This document shows positions 16,370-25,362 of a stretch of 64,000 nt of DNA, piece by piece (position 1 is the stretch's first letter; each line of letters begins with the position of its first letter). Below the pieces are notes generated by a model that saw only the letters and a list, made by a program, of their open reading frames with translations, was not told where the DNA came from and searched no databases. The DNA comes from Fen-183 sp036504335. Its GTDB lineage: Bacteria > Acidobacteriota > Thermoanaerobaculia > UBA5066. Made by a program: the position numbers and the translations under genes. The stretch is from the NCBI GenBank assembly GCA_036504335.1, contig DASXVJ010000025.1:9324-73323 (forward strand), in the 5' to 3' direction.

Positions 16370-17650
16370 CTACGAAACCAGCCCGAGCTCGCGGCCGACC
16401 TTGTGGAACGCCTCGACGGCGCGCGTGAGGTGCTCCTTCGTGTGCGTCGCCATGTAGGACGTCCGGATGATCGCGCGCCCGGGAGGGGACGCCGGGCTCA
16501 CGACGGCGTTCACGAAGACGCCCTCGTTCTCGAGCATCTTCGCCATCTTGAACGCGACCATGTCCGGCCCGACGACCACGGGAATGACGGGAGTCGAGGA
16601 TTCGCCGCAGTCGAATCCGATCGCTCGGAGGGCCGTGAGCATGAAGCGCGTGTTCTCCCACAGGCGCTCGCGCCGCTCGGGCTCGCTCTCGATGATGTCG
16701 AGCGCGGCGAGAACGGCCGCGACGGACGCGGGCGGCGGCGCCGCCGTGAACATGAGCGCCCGGGCCCGGTGCTTGATGAACTTGATGACGTCCGGCTCGC
16801 CCACGACGAATCCGCCGACCGTCGCGAGGGACTTCGAGAACGTCCCCATGATGAGGTCGGTCCGGTCCTCGAGTCCGAAGTGCTCGGCGGTGCCGCGGCC
16901 GTGCTTTCCGAGGACGCCGACGCCGTGCGCGTCGTCCACCATGAGGGCCATGTCGTAGTCGTCGCAGATGTCGGCGTACTCGGGCAGCGGCGCGATGTCG
17001 CCCTCCATCGAGAAGACGCCGTCGATGACGAGCATCCTGCCCCCGCTGCGCTCCCCGCTGATCGCGAGAAGCCGCCGGAGGTCGGCCGGGTCGTTGTGCT
17101 TGAACTTCTTGATGTCGGCGCCGACGGCCAGGCGCGCGCCGTCGAAGATGCACGCATGGTCCTGGCGGTCCAGGTAGATGGTGTCGCCCTTGCCCGCGAG
17201 GGACGACAGAACGCCCAGGTTCACGAGAAAGCCCGTCGAGAACGTGACGCACGCCGGCTTTTTCATGAACGCCGCGAGGCGCTCCTCGAGCTGGACGTGG
17301 ATGTCGAGCGTGCCGTTCAGGAGACGGCTGCCGGCGCAGCCCGCGCCGTACTTCCGCACGGCGGCGATCGCGGCTTCCTTGATCTTGGGGTGCGACGTCA
17401 GGCCGAGATAGTTGTTCGACCCGAGCATGACCATCTCGCGGCCGCCCATCATCACGACCGGGTCCTGGCCGGATTCGATCATGCGGAAGAACGTGAAGAG
17501 GCCCGCCGCCCGAAGGTCGTCCGGAGCGGTGTACGTCCGGCATTTCTCGAAGATTGAACGGTTCGCGGACGCGGCGGATCCGCCGTGCGTCCTCGCGGAC
17601 ATCGTTTCACCCTCTGCGGCCTGAGGCCGCGCCGAACGTGGCTGTGTCAT
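16370..17650 (-). CDS. Serine palmitoyltransferase-like alpha-oxoamine synthase
   Basis: A PLP enzyme of the BioF/KBL/SPT family, 426 residues. PLP-binding features are GSNNYLGLTSHP, DRQDHACIFDGA (stacking His), VDDAHGVGVLGKHGRG and the Schiff-base Lys in GTFSKSLATVGGFV. A late loop, SPASPPGR, resembles the RPPATP loop of bacterial SPT. The family condenses an amino acid with an acyl-CoA or acyl-ACP. With a CerR-like reductase directly upstream (ATGA overlap) and a GNAT downstream, SPT (serine + palmitoyl-CoA) is favoured over 2-amino-3-ketobutyrate ligase or BioF; no bio genes are nearby. A second Met at residue 17 is an alternative start. Confidence 0.85.
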   Translation of the reverse strand: MTQPRSARPQAAEGETMSARTHGGSAASANRSIFEKCRTYTAPDDLRAAGLFTFFRMIESGQDPVVMMGGREMVMLGSNNYLGLTSHPKIKEAAIAAVRKYGAGCAGSRLLNGTLDIHVQLEERLAAFMKKPACVTFSTGFLVNLGVLSSLAGKGDTIYLDRQDHACIFDGARLAVGADIKKFKHNDPADLRRLLAISGERSGGRMLVIDGVFSMEGDIAPLPEYADICDDYDMALMVDDAHGVGVLGKHGRGTAEHFGLEDRTDLIMGTFSKSLATVGGFVVGEPDVIKFIKHRARALMFTAAPPPASVAAVLAALDIIESEPERRERLWENTRFMLTALRAIGFDCGESSTPVIPVVVGPDMVAFKMAKMLENEGVFVNAVVSPASPPGRAIIRTSYMATHTKEHLTRAVEAFHKVGRELGLVS

Positions 17651-18666
17651 CTGGTCTCCCTCACGCGGATTTTATCACCCCGGTCCGCGAGCCAGCCCCG
17701 CTCGAGATACCAGTCCCACGTCAGTCGCGACCCGGTCGCGAAATCAGTTCGAAATGGTTGTCCGAGAGCGACTTGCGCGTCGGAGACGTCGCAGATCCAG
17801 GCCTCCTGAAGCATCTCGTTCGCCTTGTCAGCGTTGAAGACGGGCGCGCCCTTTCCGAAGGCTGAGAGCGCTCCGAGAATGTGACCGGCGCCACGGACCA
17901 CGCTGGACGGTACGGGCACCCGAAAGGCCCGGCGGGAAGGGAGCGCCGCCAGCGTTTCGGCGATGGAGGCGTAATCGAGAATTTCCGGGTGCGCGACCGA
18001 AAAGGTCTCCCCCCGCGGCCCGCGGTCGAGGGCGCCCCGGACGGCGGCCGCGACCTCGGGTCCATAGACCATGTGGATGCGGGGCCGTCCGCGAGCGAGA
18101 ACCGGCACGACACCCTTCGACGCGGCCACGAAGAGGTCGCGGATCGCGGTCTCCCGCGGACCGTAGACGGCGCAGGGCCTGAGGATCGTGAAGGCCGCTC
18201 CGGACCGCTTGAGCGCCTCCTCCCCCGCGAGCTTGGAACGGCCGTAAGCGGAGACCGGCCGCCCGGGCGCGGCGCACGAAACGGGCAGCCCGTCGAGGCT
18301 GGGCCCGCCCGCCGCCTGGGACGACACGAGGACGACGTGGGCGTCCGGCGCATGGGCGCGTGCCGCCGCCGCGACGTTCCAGGTGCCACCCGAGTTCGCG
18401 GCCATGTACTCGGCCTCGCTCCGCGCCAGGACGATTCCGGCGACGTGCACGACCGCGGCCGCGCCGTCGACGAGGGCCGGCAGCGTCGAGGCGTCGCGCA
18501 CGTCGCCTTTCACGAAGTCGACGCCGGTGCCCTTCAGCCAGGCGACGTCCTCGGGGCGCCGCACGAGCGCCCGCACCCGATACCCGGCGGCGAGGAGCGC
18601 GTCGGCGACGTGGCTCCCGACGAAACCCGTGCCGCCCGTCAGGGAAACGAGATCGCCCGCGCGCAT
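17647..18666 (-). CDS. NAD(P)-dependent epimerase/dehydratase, ceramide reductase-like
   Basis: An extended short-chain dehydrogenase of 339 residues. The Rossmann motif TGGTGFVGSHVADAL is at the N-terminus and the catalytic YGRSK (YxxxK) with an upstream Ser is near residue 140. The family includes sugar epimerases and 3-oxo-lipid reductases. Because it overlaps the SPT-like gene (ATGA) and is the first gene of the three-gene strand, reduction of the 3-keto group of the sphingoid base or ceramide (CerR role) is the best inference. It is transcribed away from an M1 peptidase gene with 38 bases between the starts. Confidence 0.82.
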   Translation of the reverse strand: MRAGDLVSLTGGTGFVGSHVADALLAAGYRVRALVRRPEDVAWLKGTGVDFVKGDVRDASTLPALVDGAAAVVHVAGIVLARSEAEYMAANSGGTWNVAAAARAHAPDAHVVLVSSQAAGGPSLDGLPVSCAAPGRPVSAYGRSKLAGEEALKRSGAAFTILRPCAVYGPRETAIRDLFVAASKGVVPVLARGRPRIHMVYGPEVAAAVRGALDRGPRGETFSVAHPEILDYASIAETLAALPSRRAFRVPVPSSVVRGAGHILGALSAFGKGAPVFNADKANEMLQEAWICDVSDAQVALGQPFRTDFATGSRLTWDWYLERGWLADRGDKIRVRETR

Positions 18667-18687
18667 CGGTGAACTCTATCGCAGGGC

Positions 18688-18693
18688 TAGAAT
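18688..18693 (+). promoter_or_regulatory. Candidate -10 element (GCTAGAAT)
   Basis: TAGAAT ends 11 bases before the ATG of the M1 peptidase gene. It is the same GCTAGAAT string seen before other genes here. No Shine-Dalgarno sequence lies between it and the ATG. Confidence 0.35.
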
Positions 18694-18704
18694 CGCCCGC
18701 CACC

Positions 18705-20780
18705 ATGAAACACTTCGCTTGGGCCGCCGCCGCGACGCTCGCGCTCGCCCTTCCCGCCGCCGCGCTCGAGGCGCCGCGGAAGATCGTCGACTACGACATC
18801 AGGGTGTCCCTCGATCCCGAGACGAAGCTCGTCGAGGGGTCCGAAACCCTGAAGTGGACGAATCCCGGGGGCGGCCCGGTCGGCGAGCTGCGCTTCCATC
18901 TCTACTGGAACGCGTTCCGCAACGACCGCTCGACCTTCTTCAAGGAGTCCGGCGGCCGGCTGCGCAGCGACAAGGCCGACACGGGCAAGGGCTGGGGCTA
19001 CACGGACGTGACGTCGATGAAGTGGAACGGCGCCGAGCTGATGAAGGGCTCCCGCTTCGAGAGCCCGGACGACGGAAACCCGGACGACCGGACCGTTCTC
19101 GTCGTCCCGCTCCCCCGCCCGGTCGCCCCCGGCGAGACCGCGACGCTCGAGATCACGTGGAAGGCGAAGGTCCCGAAGGTCTATGCGCGCGCGGGCTACG
19201 TCCGCGACTTCTTCTTCTTCGGCCAGTGGTTCCCGCAGATCGGCGTCTTCGAACCGGCAGGCCGCCGCCGCCAGACGGATGCGGCCTGGAACTGCCACCA
19301 GTACCACGCGAACTCCGAGTTCTACGCGGACTGGGGCGACTGGCGCGTCGCGATCACGCTGCCCGGGAAGTTCGTCGTCGGCTCGGCGGGAGCCCTCGTC
19401 TCCGAGAAGAAGGACGGCGGGAAGAAGACGCTCACGTTCGAGCAGAAGGCCGTCCACAACTTCGCCTTCACGGCGGACCCGCGGTACGTCGTCGTCGAGG
19501 ACGTCTTCGACGCCGCGAAGGACGTCCCGAAGGACGAGCTGGCCCGCGCCGCGAAGGCGCTCGGCCGCTCCGAGGCCGAACTCCTCGCCGGTTTCCGGAA
19601 GGTGGCGATCAAGCTCTACCGGCAGCCCGAGCACGGGGGGTTCGACCGGCGGCAGATCGAGGCGCAGAAGTGGGCGCTCGCGTGGACGGGCCTCTGGGCG
19701 TTCCCGTACCCGTACGCGCAGATCTCCATCATCGACACGCCCGAGGACGGCACGGGCGCGACCGGCATGGAGTACGAGACGATCTACACGACGCTCTCCC
19801 CCAAGTGGATGGCGCGCTGGCCGTTCGACCGGCTCTACGTGCCGGAGATGGTCACGATCCACGAGTTCACGCACGGCTACTGGATGGGGCTCCTCGCCTC
19901 GAACGAGTTCGAGGAGAGCTGGATGGACGAGGGCATCAACACCTTCACCGAGTTCGTCATGGTGGACCGGAAGTACGGGGCCTTCATGACGTTCCCGCCG
20001 GGAATCGGCTTCACGGACGAGCAGAGCAACCGCGTCTCGGCCCTCACGCAGGACCACGACCCGATCCTCTCGAAGGCCTGGAAGTACGCGACCGAGGGCT
20101 CGTACGGGCGGAACTCGTACCCGCAACCCGGCACCACGATTCAGCAGATCCGCAACCTCCTCGGTGAGGAGAAGTTCTGGCGCGCGTTCCGCGGCTACGC
20201 GGAGCGCTGGCGCTTCGACCACCCGACCTCGGAGGACTTCTTCGACTTCATGCGCGCGAGCGGGGACCCGCTCGTCGCGGACCTGATCAGGAAGACGTGG
20301 TACGGACGCGGCTGGGTGGACTTCACGATCCTCACGGCCGAGACGAACAGGGACGACGGGTTCACGGGGTTCGACGACGCGACCAAGGCCGTCAACTTCG
20401 ACCCCGACCCGAAGAAGAAGGAAAAGAGGAAGGACGACAAGGGTAAAGACGACAAGGGCACGTGGCGGTCCCTCGTCACGATCGCCCGCGACGGCGACCT
20501 CGAGATGCCCGCGAAGGTCGTCCTGACGTTCAAGGACAAGTCGACGATCACGCGCACGTGGGACGGCGCCTCCGAGTGGGTCAAGTACCGGGTGACGTCC
20601 TCCTCGCCGCTCGTGAAGGCCGAGGTGGACCCCGAACGCCGGACCGTCCTCGACCGCAATCCCTGGAACAACGCGCGTTACACGAAGAAGTACGACGGGC
20701 CGTCGGCCGCCGCCAAGGGCCGGACCTACGCCCTGCATCTCGTGGAAATCCTGCTTTCCACGCTGTGGGGCGTCCTGTGA
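18705..20780 (+). CDS. Secreted M1-family zinc metallopeptidase
   Basis: A 691-residue protein with a signal peptide (LALALPAAALEAP). The gluzincin active site is HEFTHGYW with the third zinc ligand Glu about 19 residues later in EESWMDEGIN. A GMEYE segment upstream stands in for the M1 GAMEN exopeptidase loop. The N-terminal beta domain (LDPETKLVEGSETLKW) is typical. A Lys/Asp-rich linker (KKKEKRKDDKGKDDKG) precedes a C-terminal beta domain. The ATG was chosen because the signal peptide begins there; the upstream extension of the frame is shadow. The stop overlaps the next gene as GTGA. Confidence 0.9.
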   Translation: MKHFAWAAAATLALALPAAALEAPRKIVDYDIRVSLDPETKLVEGSETLKWTNPGGGPVGELRFHLYWNAFRNDRSTFFKESGGRLRSDKADTGKGWGYTDVTSMKWNGAELMKGSRFESPDDGNPDDRTVLVVPLPRPVAPGETATLEITWKAKVPKVYARAGYVRDFFFFGQWFPQIGVFEPAGRRRQTDAAWNCHQYHANSEFYADWGDWRVAITLPGKFVVGSAGALVSEKKDGGKKTLTFEQKAVHNFAFTADPRYVVVEDVFDAAKDVPKDELARAAKALGRSEAELLAGFRKVAIKLYRQPEHGGFDRRQIEAQKWALAWTGLWAFPYPYAQISIIDTPEDGTGATGMEYETIYTTLSPKWMARWPFDRLYVPEMVTIHEFTHGYWMGLLASNEFEESWMDEGINTFTEFVMVDRKYGAFMTFPPGIGFTDEQSNRVSALTQDHDPILSKAWKYATEGSYGRNSYPQPGTTIQQIRNLLGEEKFWRAFRGYAERWRFDHPTSEDFFDFMRASGDPLVADLIRKTWYGRGWVDFTILTAETNRDDGFTGFDDATKAVNFDPDPKKKEKRKDDKGKDDKGTWRSLVTIARDGDLEMPAKVVLTFKDKSTITRTWDGASEWVKYRVTSSSPLVKAEVDPERRTVLDRNPWNNARYTKKYDGPSAAAKGRTYALHLVEILLSTLWGVL

Positions 20781-21658
20781 GCGTCTACGCCACCGGCTTC
20801 CGCGCCGCGCTTCGCAACCGGCGCCTCGCCGCCGTCCTCTGGCTCTCGCTCCTCGGCTCGGCGCTCGTCGCGGCCGGGCCGATCAAGGCCCTCTTCAAGG
20901 TCTTCGACGAGGGCGCGTTCCGCGACGCGCTCGTGAAGGGCTGGGACGGCTGGGCGTTCGTCTCCTTCGTGGTCACGCAGGACCGCGGGATCGCGATCGC
21001 CCTGGCCTCGGTCGGAGCCGCGCTCGTCGTCTTCGCGCTCCTCACGATCTTCCTGACGGGCGGCGTCCTCCGCGCTCTCATCGCGGGACGGCCCAGGCCC
21101 GTCTTCCGTCTCGTCGTCGCGGAGTCCGCGGGTCTCTTCAAGGCGAACCTCTGGGCGACCGTGCGCTTCGTGCTGACGGCCGGGATCTGGACAGGGATCC
21201 TCGTGGCGCTGCCCGTGCTCGGAATTCACAAGCTGTTCAAGGATGCGGCGCCGCACACGTTCTGGCCCAACCTCGCGTTCTGGTGGCGCTACGGCGTCGG
21301 GGCGATCGTCCTCCTGAACGTCGGCCTCCGTTACGACCTCGCCCGCGTCGCGCTCGCGCGCGGCGAAGCGGTGAACGCCCGCGGCGCCTACCGCGTCGCG
21401 AAGCGGCGCCTGCGCGGCAGCCGGACGTCCGCGATCCTCCTCGCGGTCGTCTGGATCGCGATCGGCCTCGCGGTGCAGGCGGCGTTCACGTCGTGGGGCC
21501 TGCGCTGGAACCCGCAGACGAACGCCTCCACGTTCGGGCTCTTCGTCTTCCGCCAGTTCGGGTTCTTCGTCCTCGCGATGGCCCGCGTCGGCTTCTGGGC
21601 CTCGCTCCTCGCGTGGGAGGACACGCGCCGCCCGTCGCCCTCGCGGTACGGCGTCTAG
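20777..21658 (+). CDS. Polytopic membrane protein, hypothetical
   Basis: A 293-residue protein of unrecognised family with about six hydrophobic helices (around residues 20-40, 75-105, 130-155, 175-200, 225-250 and 260-280). Charged loops include a basic RVAKRRLRGSRTS. It is translationally coupled to the upstream M1 peptidase through a GTGA overlap, so it may assist or anchor that enzyme; this is inference. Weak overall resemblance to DUF975/DUF4013-like membrane proteins cannot be confirmed. Its end overlaps the convergent hom gene by 4 bases. Confidence 0.75.
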   Translation: MSVYATGFRAALRNRRLAAVLWLSLLGSALVAAGPIKALFKVFDEGAFRDALVKGWDGWAFVSFVVTQDRGIAIALASVGAALVVFALLTIFLTGGVLRALIAGRPRPVFRLVVAESAGLFKANLWATVRFVLTAGIWTGILVALPVLGIHKLFKDAAPHTFWPNLAFWWRYGVGAIVLLNVGLRYDLARVALARGEAVNARGAYRVAKRRLRGSRTSAILLAVVWIAIGLAVQAAFTSWGLRWNPQTNASTFGLFVFRQFGFFVLAMARVGFWASLLAWEDTRRPSPSRYGV

Positions 21659-22959
21659 TCGGTCAACGGCAAAGCCAGCGGGGGCTCGACGTGGAAGTCG
21701 AGTCCGCCGATCTTTGCGAGGGCAGCGTCGAGCGCGCTCTGGGCGACCGGCTCGAGCGTGATGACGAACGGGAGCGCGTCCTTGTCGTCCCAGGGCTCCT
21801 GGAAGACGGCCTCGATGTTCGCGCCGTGGTCCGCGAGGATCCGCGCGAGGTCCGCGATGATGCCGGAGCGGTCGCGCACGACGAAGCGCAGCGAGTAAGC
21901 GGACACGAACTCCCTCGCCGAAGCCGCCTCGCACGGGAGAAGGTCCGCGAACCCGAGCGGCGGGACGCGCGGCTCGCCCTTCGACCGGGCCAGCTCCAGG
22001 ACGTCCGCGAGCACGGCCGTCGCCGTCGGTTCGCCGCCCGCGCCGCGGCCCGAGAACACGAACGAGCCGCCCGCGACGCCTTTCACCTCGATCGCGTTGA
22101 ACGGGCCCGTGACCTTCGCGAGCAGCGACGCGCTCGAGACGAGGTGCGTCCTCACGGACAGGAGCAGGTGGCCCGAAGGCAGCTCCCGCGCGACGCCGAG
22201 CTGGCGCGGCGTGCGTCCGAGGCGCTTCGCGTAGAGGAAGTCGCACGGCAGGAGGCGCGTGATGCCTTCGCGCGCGATCTGCGCGACCTGCGCGTCGCGC
22301 CCGAACGCGAGCCGCGCCAGGAGCGCGAGCTTGTAGGCCGCGTCCTCGCCTCCGACGTCGCTCGCCGGGTCGGCCTCGGCGTACCCGAGCTGCTGGGCGT
22401 CCTTCAGGACGTCGGCGTAAGCGCGGCCGGTCGCCTCCATCTCCGTGAGGATGAAGTTGCAGGTCCCGTTCAGGATCCCCGACACGGAAGCGATCCGGTC
22501 GCCCGCGAAACTCTCGCGCAGAGCGCGGAGGATCGGGATGCCGCCCGCGACGGCCGCTTCGATGCCGAGCCCGGCCTTCTTTTCCCGTGCGAGCGCCTGC
22601 AGGCTCGCTCCTTCCTTCGCGAGGAGGAGCTTGTTCGCCGTCACGACGCTCTTTCCCGCGCCGAGCGCCGCCCGGATGAGCGCGTTCGCGGGCTCGTGCC
22701 CGCCGATCAGCTCCACGACGAGGTCCACGTCCGGGGCCGTCGCGACCGACGCGAGGTCCGTCGTCCAGCGCACGTCGCCGAGCCCCGCGTCGCGCGCGTC
22801 GTTCGCCCGCCGCGTCCCGACCGCGACGAGCCGCAGGCCCACGCCCCGGCGCGAGGCGAGATCGGGCGCGCGGGAGGCGAGGAGCCGCGCGAACGCGCGC
22901 CCGACGTTTCCGTAGCCGAGGAGACCCACGCGGACGGGCGAGGGACTATCGCTTTTCAT
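21655..22959 (-). CDS. hom: Homoserine dehydrogenase with C-terminal ACT domain
   Basis: Reduces aspartate semialdehyde to homoserine for threonine and methionine synthesis. The 434-residue protein has an N-terminal NAD(P)-binding motif (VGLLGYGNVGRAF), the catalytic region with AGGIPIL and GILNGTCNFILTEM, and YAEADPASDVGGEDAAYKL, a strongly conserved signature. A C-terminal ACT domain (LRFVVRDRSGIIADLARIL) suggests feedback control, usually by threonine. Length and domain order match the long bacterial form. It is monocistronic here, divergent from an S10 peptidase gene. Confidence 0.96.
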   Translation of the reverse strand: MKSDSPSPVRVGLLGYGNVGRAFARLLASRAPDLASRRGVGLRLVAVGTRRANDARDAGLGDVRWTTDLASVATAPDVDLVVELIGGHEPANALIRAALGAGKSVVTANKLLLAKEGASLQALAREKKAGLGIEAAVAGGIPILRALRESFAGDRIASVSGILNGTCNFILTEMEATGRAYADVLKDAQQLGYAEADPASDVGGEDAAYKLALLARLAFGRDAQVAQIAREGITRLLPCDFLYAKRLGRTPRQLGVARELPSGHLLLSVRTHLVSSASLLAKVTGPFNAIEVKGVAGGSFVFSGRGAGGEPTATAVLADVLELARSKGEPRVPPLGFADLLPCEAASAREFVSAYSLRFVVRDRSGIIADLARILADHGANIEAVFQEPWDDKDALPFVITLEPVAQSALDAALAKIGGLDFHVEPPLALPLTD

Positions 22960-23002
22960 GCGGGAGCAATGTACGGTACGGCCACGCCGCGGTCAAAGTA
23001 AC

Positions 23003-23014
23003 GCCTCCGGAGGC
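23003..23014 (+). promoter_or_regulatory. Perfect 12-base palindrome containing a ribosome binding site
   Basis: GCCTCCGGAGGC is self-complementary and contains GGAGG 6 bases before the ATG at 23020. It fixes the start codon of the S10 gene. The symmetry may be chance or may weaken ribosome access. Confidence 0.45.
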
Positions 23015-23019
23015 TTTTG

Positions 23020-24570
23020 ATGCTGAGCACGCTCGCCCTCACCTTCGTTCTCGCCCAGGCCCGCGCGGCGCGGCCCGAGGCCACCCCGCCCGCGGCGCCC
23101 GCCGCCTCGGCGAAGGCCGACGAGACCGCCCAGAAGGACGAGAAGAAGAAGGAAGAGAAGGAAGAGCCGGCGGTCGTCACGAAGCACGTCCTCACGGCGG
23201 GCGGGAAGACGCTGTCGTACACCGCGACGACGGGCTTTCTGCCGATCAAGACCGACGCGGGCGAGACCGAGGCGAAGGTCTTCTTCATGGCGTACACGCT
23301 GGACCGCGGCGGAGCCGCCGCGGCGAAGCGGCCGCTCACGTTTTCGTTCAACGGCGGCCCCGGCGCCGCGTCCGTCTGGCTCCACATGGGAGCGCTCGGC
23401 CCGAAGCGCGTGAAGATGAAGGACGCCGACGGGATGATGCCGGCGCCGCCCTACACCGTCGTCGACAACGAGGAGACGTGGCTCGGGGACACCGACATGG
23501 TCTTCATCGACCCCGTCGGCACCGGCTACAGCAGGCCCTCGAAGCCCGAGCTCGGGAAGAAGTTCTGGGGCCTCGACGGCGACATCGCGTCCGTGGGCGA
23601 GTTCATCCGCCTCTACCTGACGCGCTACGAGCGCTGGGGCTCGCCGCTCTTCCTCGTCGGCGAGAGCTACGGGACGACGCGCGCCGCGGGCCTGTCGGGC
23701 TATCTCGTGGACCGCGGGATCGCGTTCAACGGGATCCTCCTCGTCTCCTCGATCCTGAACTTCCAGACGGCGCGCTTCACGCGCGGGAACGACCTGCCGT
23801 ACCCGCTCTTCCTTCCGACGTACACCGCCACCGCCTGGTACCACCGGAAGCTGCCCGCCGACCTGCAGGGCAAGCCCCTGCGCGCGGTTCTCGACGAGGT
23901 GGAGGCGTTCGCGGGCGGCGAGTATCCCGTCGCGCTCGCGAAGGGCGACGCGCTCGCCCCCGCCGACCGCAAGGCCCTCGCGGCGCGCCTCGCGCGCTAC
24001 ACGGGTCTCGACGCCGGGTGGATCGAGCGGGCGGACGAGCGCATCGAGATCATGCACTTCTGCCGCGAGCTCCTCGCCGCCGAGCGGAAGAACGTCGGCC
24101 GCATCGACTCGCGCTTCACGGGCGACAACGAGTCCGGCATCGCCGAGCGCCCGGACTTCGACCCGAGCATCGCGGCCATCGTCCCGCCCTACACGGCCGC
24201 CTTCAACCAGTACGTGCGGGCCGACCTCGGCTTCAAGAGCGACCTGACGTATTACGTGCTCGGCGGCGGGATCGGGAGCCCGTGGGAGTTTCCCCAGAAC
24301 ACCTTCGCGGACACGAGCGGCGCCCTGCGGTCCGCGTTCGCGAAGAACCCGTCCATGCGTCTCTTCGTCGCGTCCGGGCATTACGACCTCGCGACGCCTC
24401 ACTTCGCGACGCGGTACACGCTCTCCCACATGGGCCTGACGGCCGAGCAGAGCGCGCGCATCACATCCAGGGAGTACGAGGCCGGACACATGATGTATCT
24501 CCACGTCGGCGAGCTCGCGAAGCTCCGCAAGGACGTCGGGGCGTTCTTCGCGTCGGCGCTCGGGAAGTGA
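23020..24570 (+). CDS. Secreted S10 serine carboxypeptidase
   Basis: A 516-residue alpha/beta-hydrolase peptidase. It has a signal peptide, then a Lys/Glu-rich spacer (KDEKKKEEKEEP). S10 motifs are NGGPGAAS (oxyanion region), GESYGTTR (nucleophile Ser), SGHYDLATP (Asp) and EAGHMMYLH (catalytic His). S10 enzymes cleave C-terminal residues, usually at acidic pH, and should act outside the cytoplasm. GGAGG at optimal spacing supports the ATG over a TTG one codon earlier. The stop overlaps the TauE-family gene as GTGA. Confidence 0.93.
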   Translation: MLSTLALTFVLAQARAARPEATPPAAPAASAKADETAQKDEKKKEEKEEPAVVTKHVLTAGGKTLSYTATTGFLPIKTDAGETEAKVFFMAYTLDRGGAAAAKRPLTFSFNGGPGAASVWLHMGALGPKRVKMKDADGMMPAPPYTVVDNEETWLGDTDMVFIDPVGTGYSRPSKPELGKKFWGLDGDIASVGEFIRLYLTRYERWGSPLFLVGESYGTTRAAGLSGYLVDRGIAFNGILLVSSILNFQTARFTRGNDLPYPLFLPTYTATAWYHRKLPADLQGKPLRAVLDEVEAFAGGEYPVALAKGDALAPADRKALAARLARYTGLDAGWIERADERIEIMHFCRELLAAERKNVGRIDSRFTGDNESGIAERPDFDPSIAAIVPPYTAAFNQYVRADLGFKSDLTYYVLGGGIGSPWEFPQNTFADTSGALRSAFAKNPSMRLFVASGHYDLATPHFATRYTLSHMGLTAEQSARITSREYEAGHMMYLHVGELAKLRKDVGAFFASALGK

Positions 24571-25313
24571 CCGGGAGCGCCCTCGCGCTGATCCTCGCCT
24601 TTCCGGTCGGGCTCTCGCTCGGCCTCCTCGGCGGCGGCGGGTCGATTCTCACGGTGCCCGTCCTCGTCTACGCCGCCGGCCTCGAACCCAAGCTCGCGAT
24701 CCCGGCGTCCCTCGTGAGCGTCGGGGCGACGAGCGTCGTCGCGGCGCTCGCGCACGCGCGGCGAAGGGCCGTCGCGTGGGGCGCGGCGCTCGCGTTCGGC
24801 GGAGCGGGCCTCGTCGGCGCGTTCCTCGGAGCGCGCGTCGGGCGGACGTTTTCAGGGCGCACGCTCCTCGTTTTGTTCTCGCTCCTGATGGTCGCCGCGG
24901 GCGTCCTCATGCTCCGCGTCCGGCGCGCCGGCGGCCCCGCGCACGAGCCCCGCCCCGTCCTCGTTGCCCCGCTGGGCGCGGGCGTCGGGTTCCTGACCGG
25001 GCTCCTCGGAGTCGGCGGCGGGTTCCTCATCGTGCCCGCGCTCGTCCTCGCGGCCGGCCTCGCGATGCCGCTCGCCGTCGGCACGTCGCTCGTGGTGATC
25101 GCGATCAATTCCGCCTCCGGTTTCGTGGGCCACCTCGGGGACCACTCCGTGCCCTTCGGCTACACGGCGGCGTTCACCGGGGTCTGCATCCTCGGCGCGC
25201 TGGCGGGCGAGCGTCTCGGACGGGACGTCCCGGCCGCGAGGCTCCGAAGGTGGTTCGGCGCCTTCGTGATCGCGGTCGGGATCGCCCTTCTCGTGAAGAA
25301 CGTCACGTCCTGA
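24567..25313 (+). CDS. TauE/SafE-family membrane permease
   Basis: A 248-residue protein with about eight hydrophobic helices in two related halves. Each half has the Gly-rich signature of the family (GLSLGLLGGGGSILTVPVLV and GFLTGLLGVGGGFLIVPALV). The family exports sulfite, organosulfonates or related anions; the substrate is unknown. The GTG start overlaps the S10 gene stop, so translation is probably coupled, although no functional link is obvious. Confidence 0.9.
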   Translation: MTGSALALILAFPVGLSLGLLGGGGSILTVPVLVYAAGLEPKLAIPASLVSVGATSVVAALAHARRRAVAWGAALAFGGAGLVGAFLGARVGRTFSGRTLLVLFSLLMVAAGVLMLRVRRAGGPAHEPRPVLVAPLGAGVGFLTGLLGVGGGFLIVPALVLAAGLAMPLAVGTSLVVIAINSASGFVGHLGDHSVPFGYTAAFTGVCILGALAGERLGRDVPAARLRRWFGAFVIAVGIALLVKNVTS

Positions 25314-25362
25314 CGGGAACCGCCGCCCCGCGGCCGGGTCCAAGGGTGCGAAGGAGAACGCC

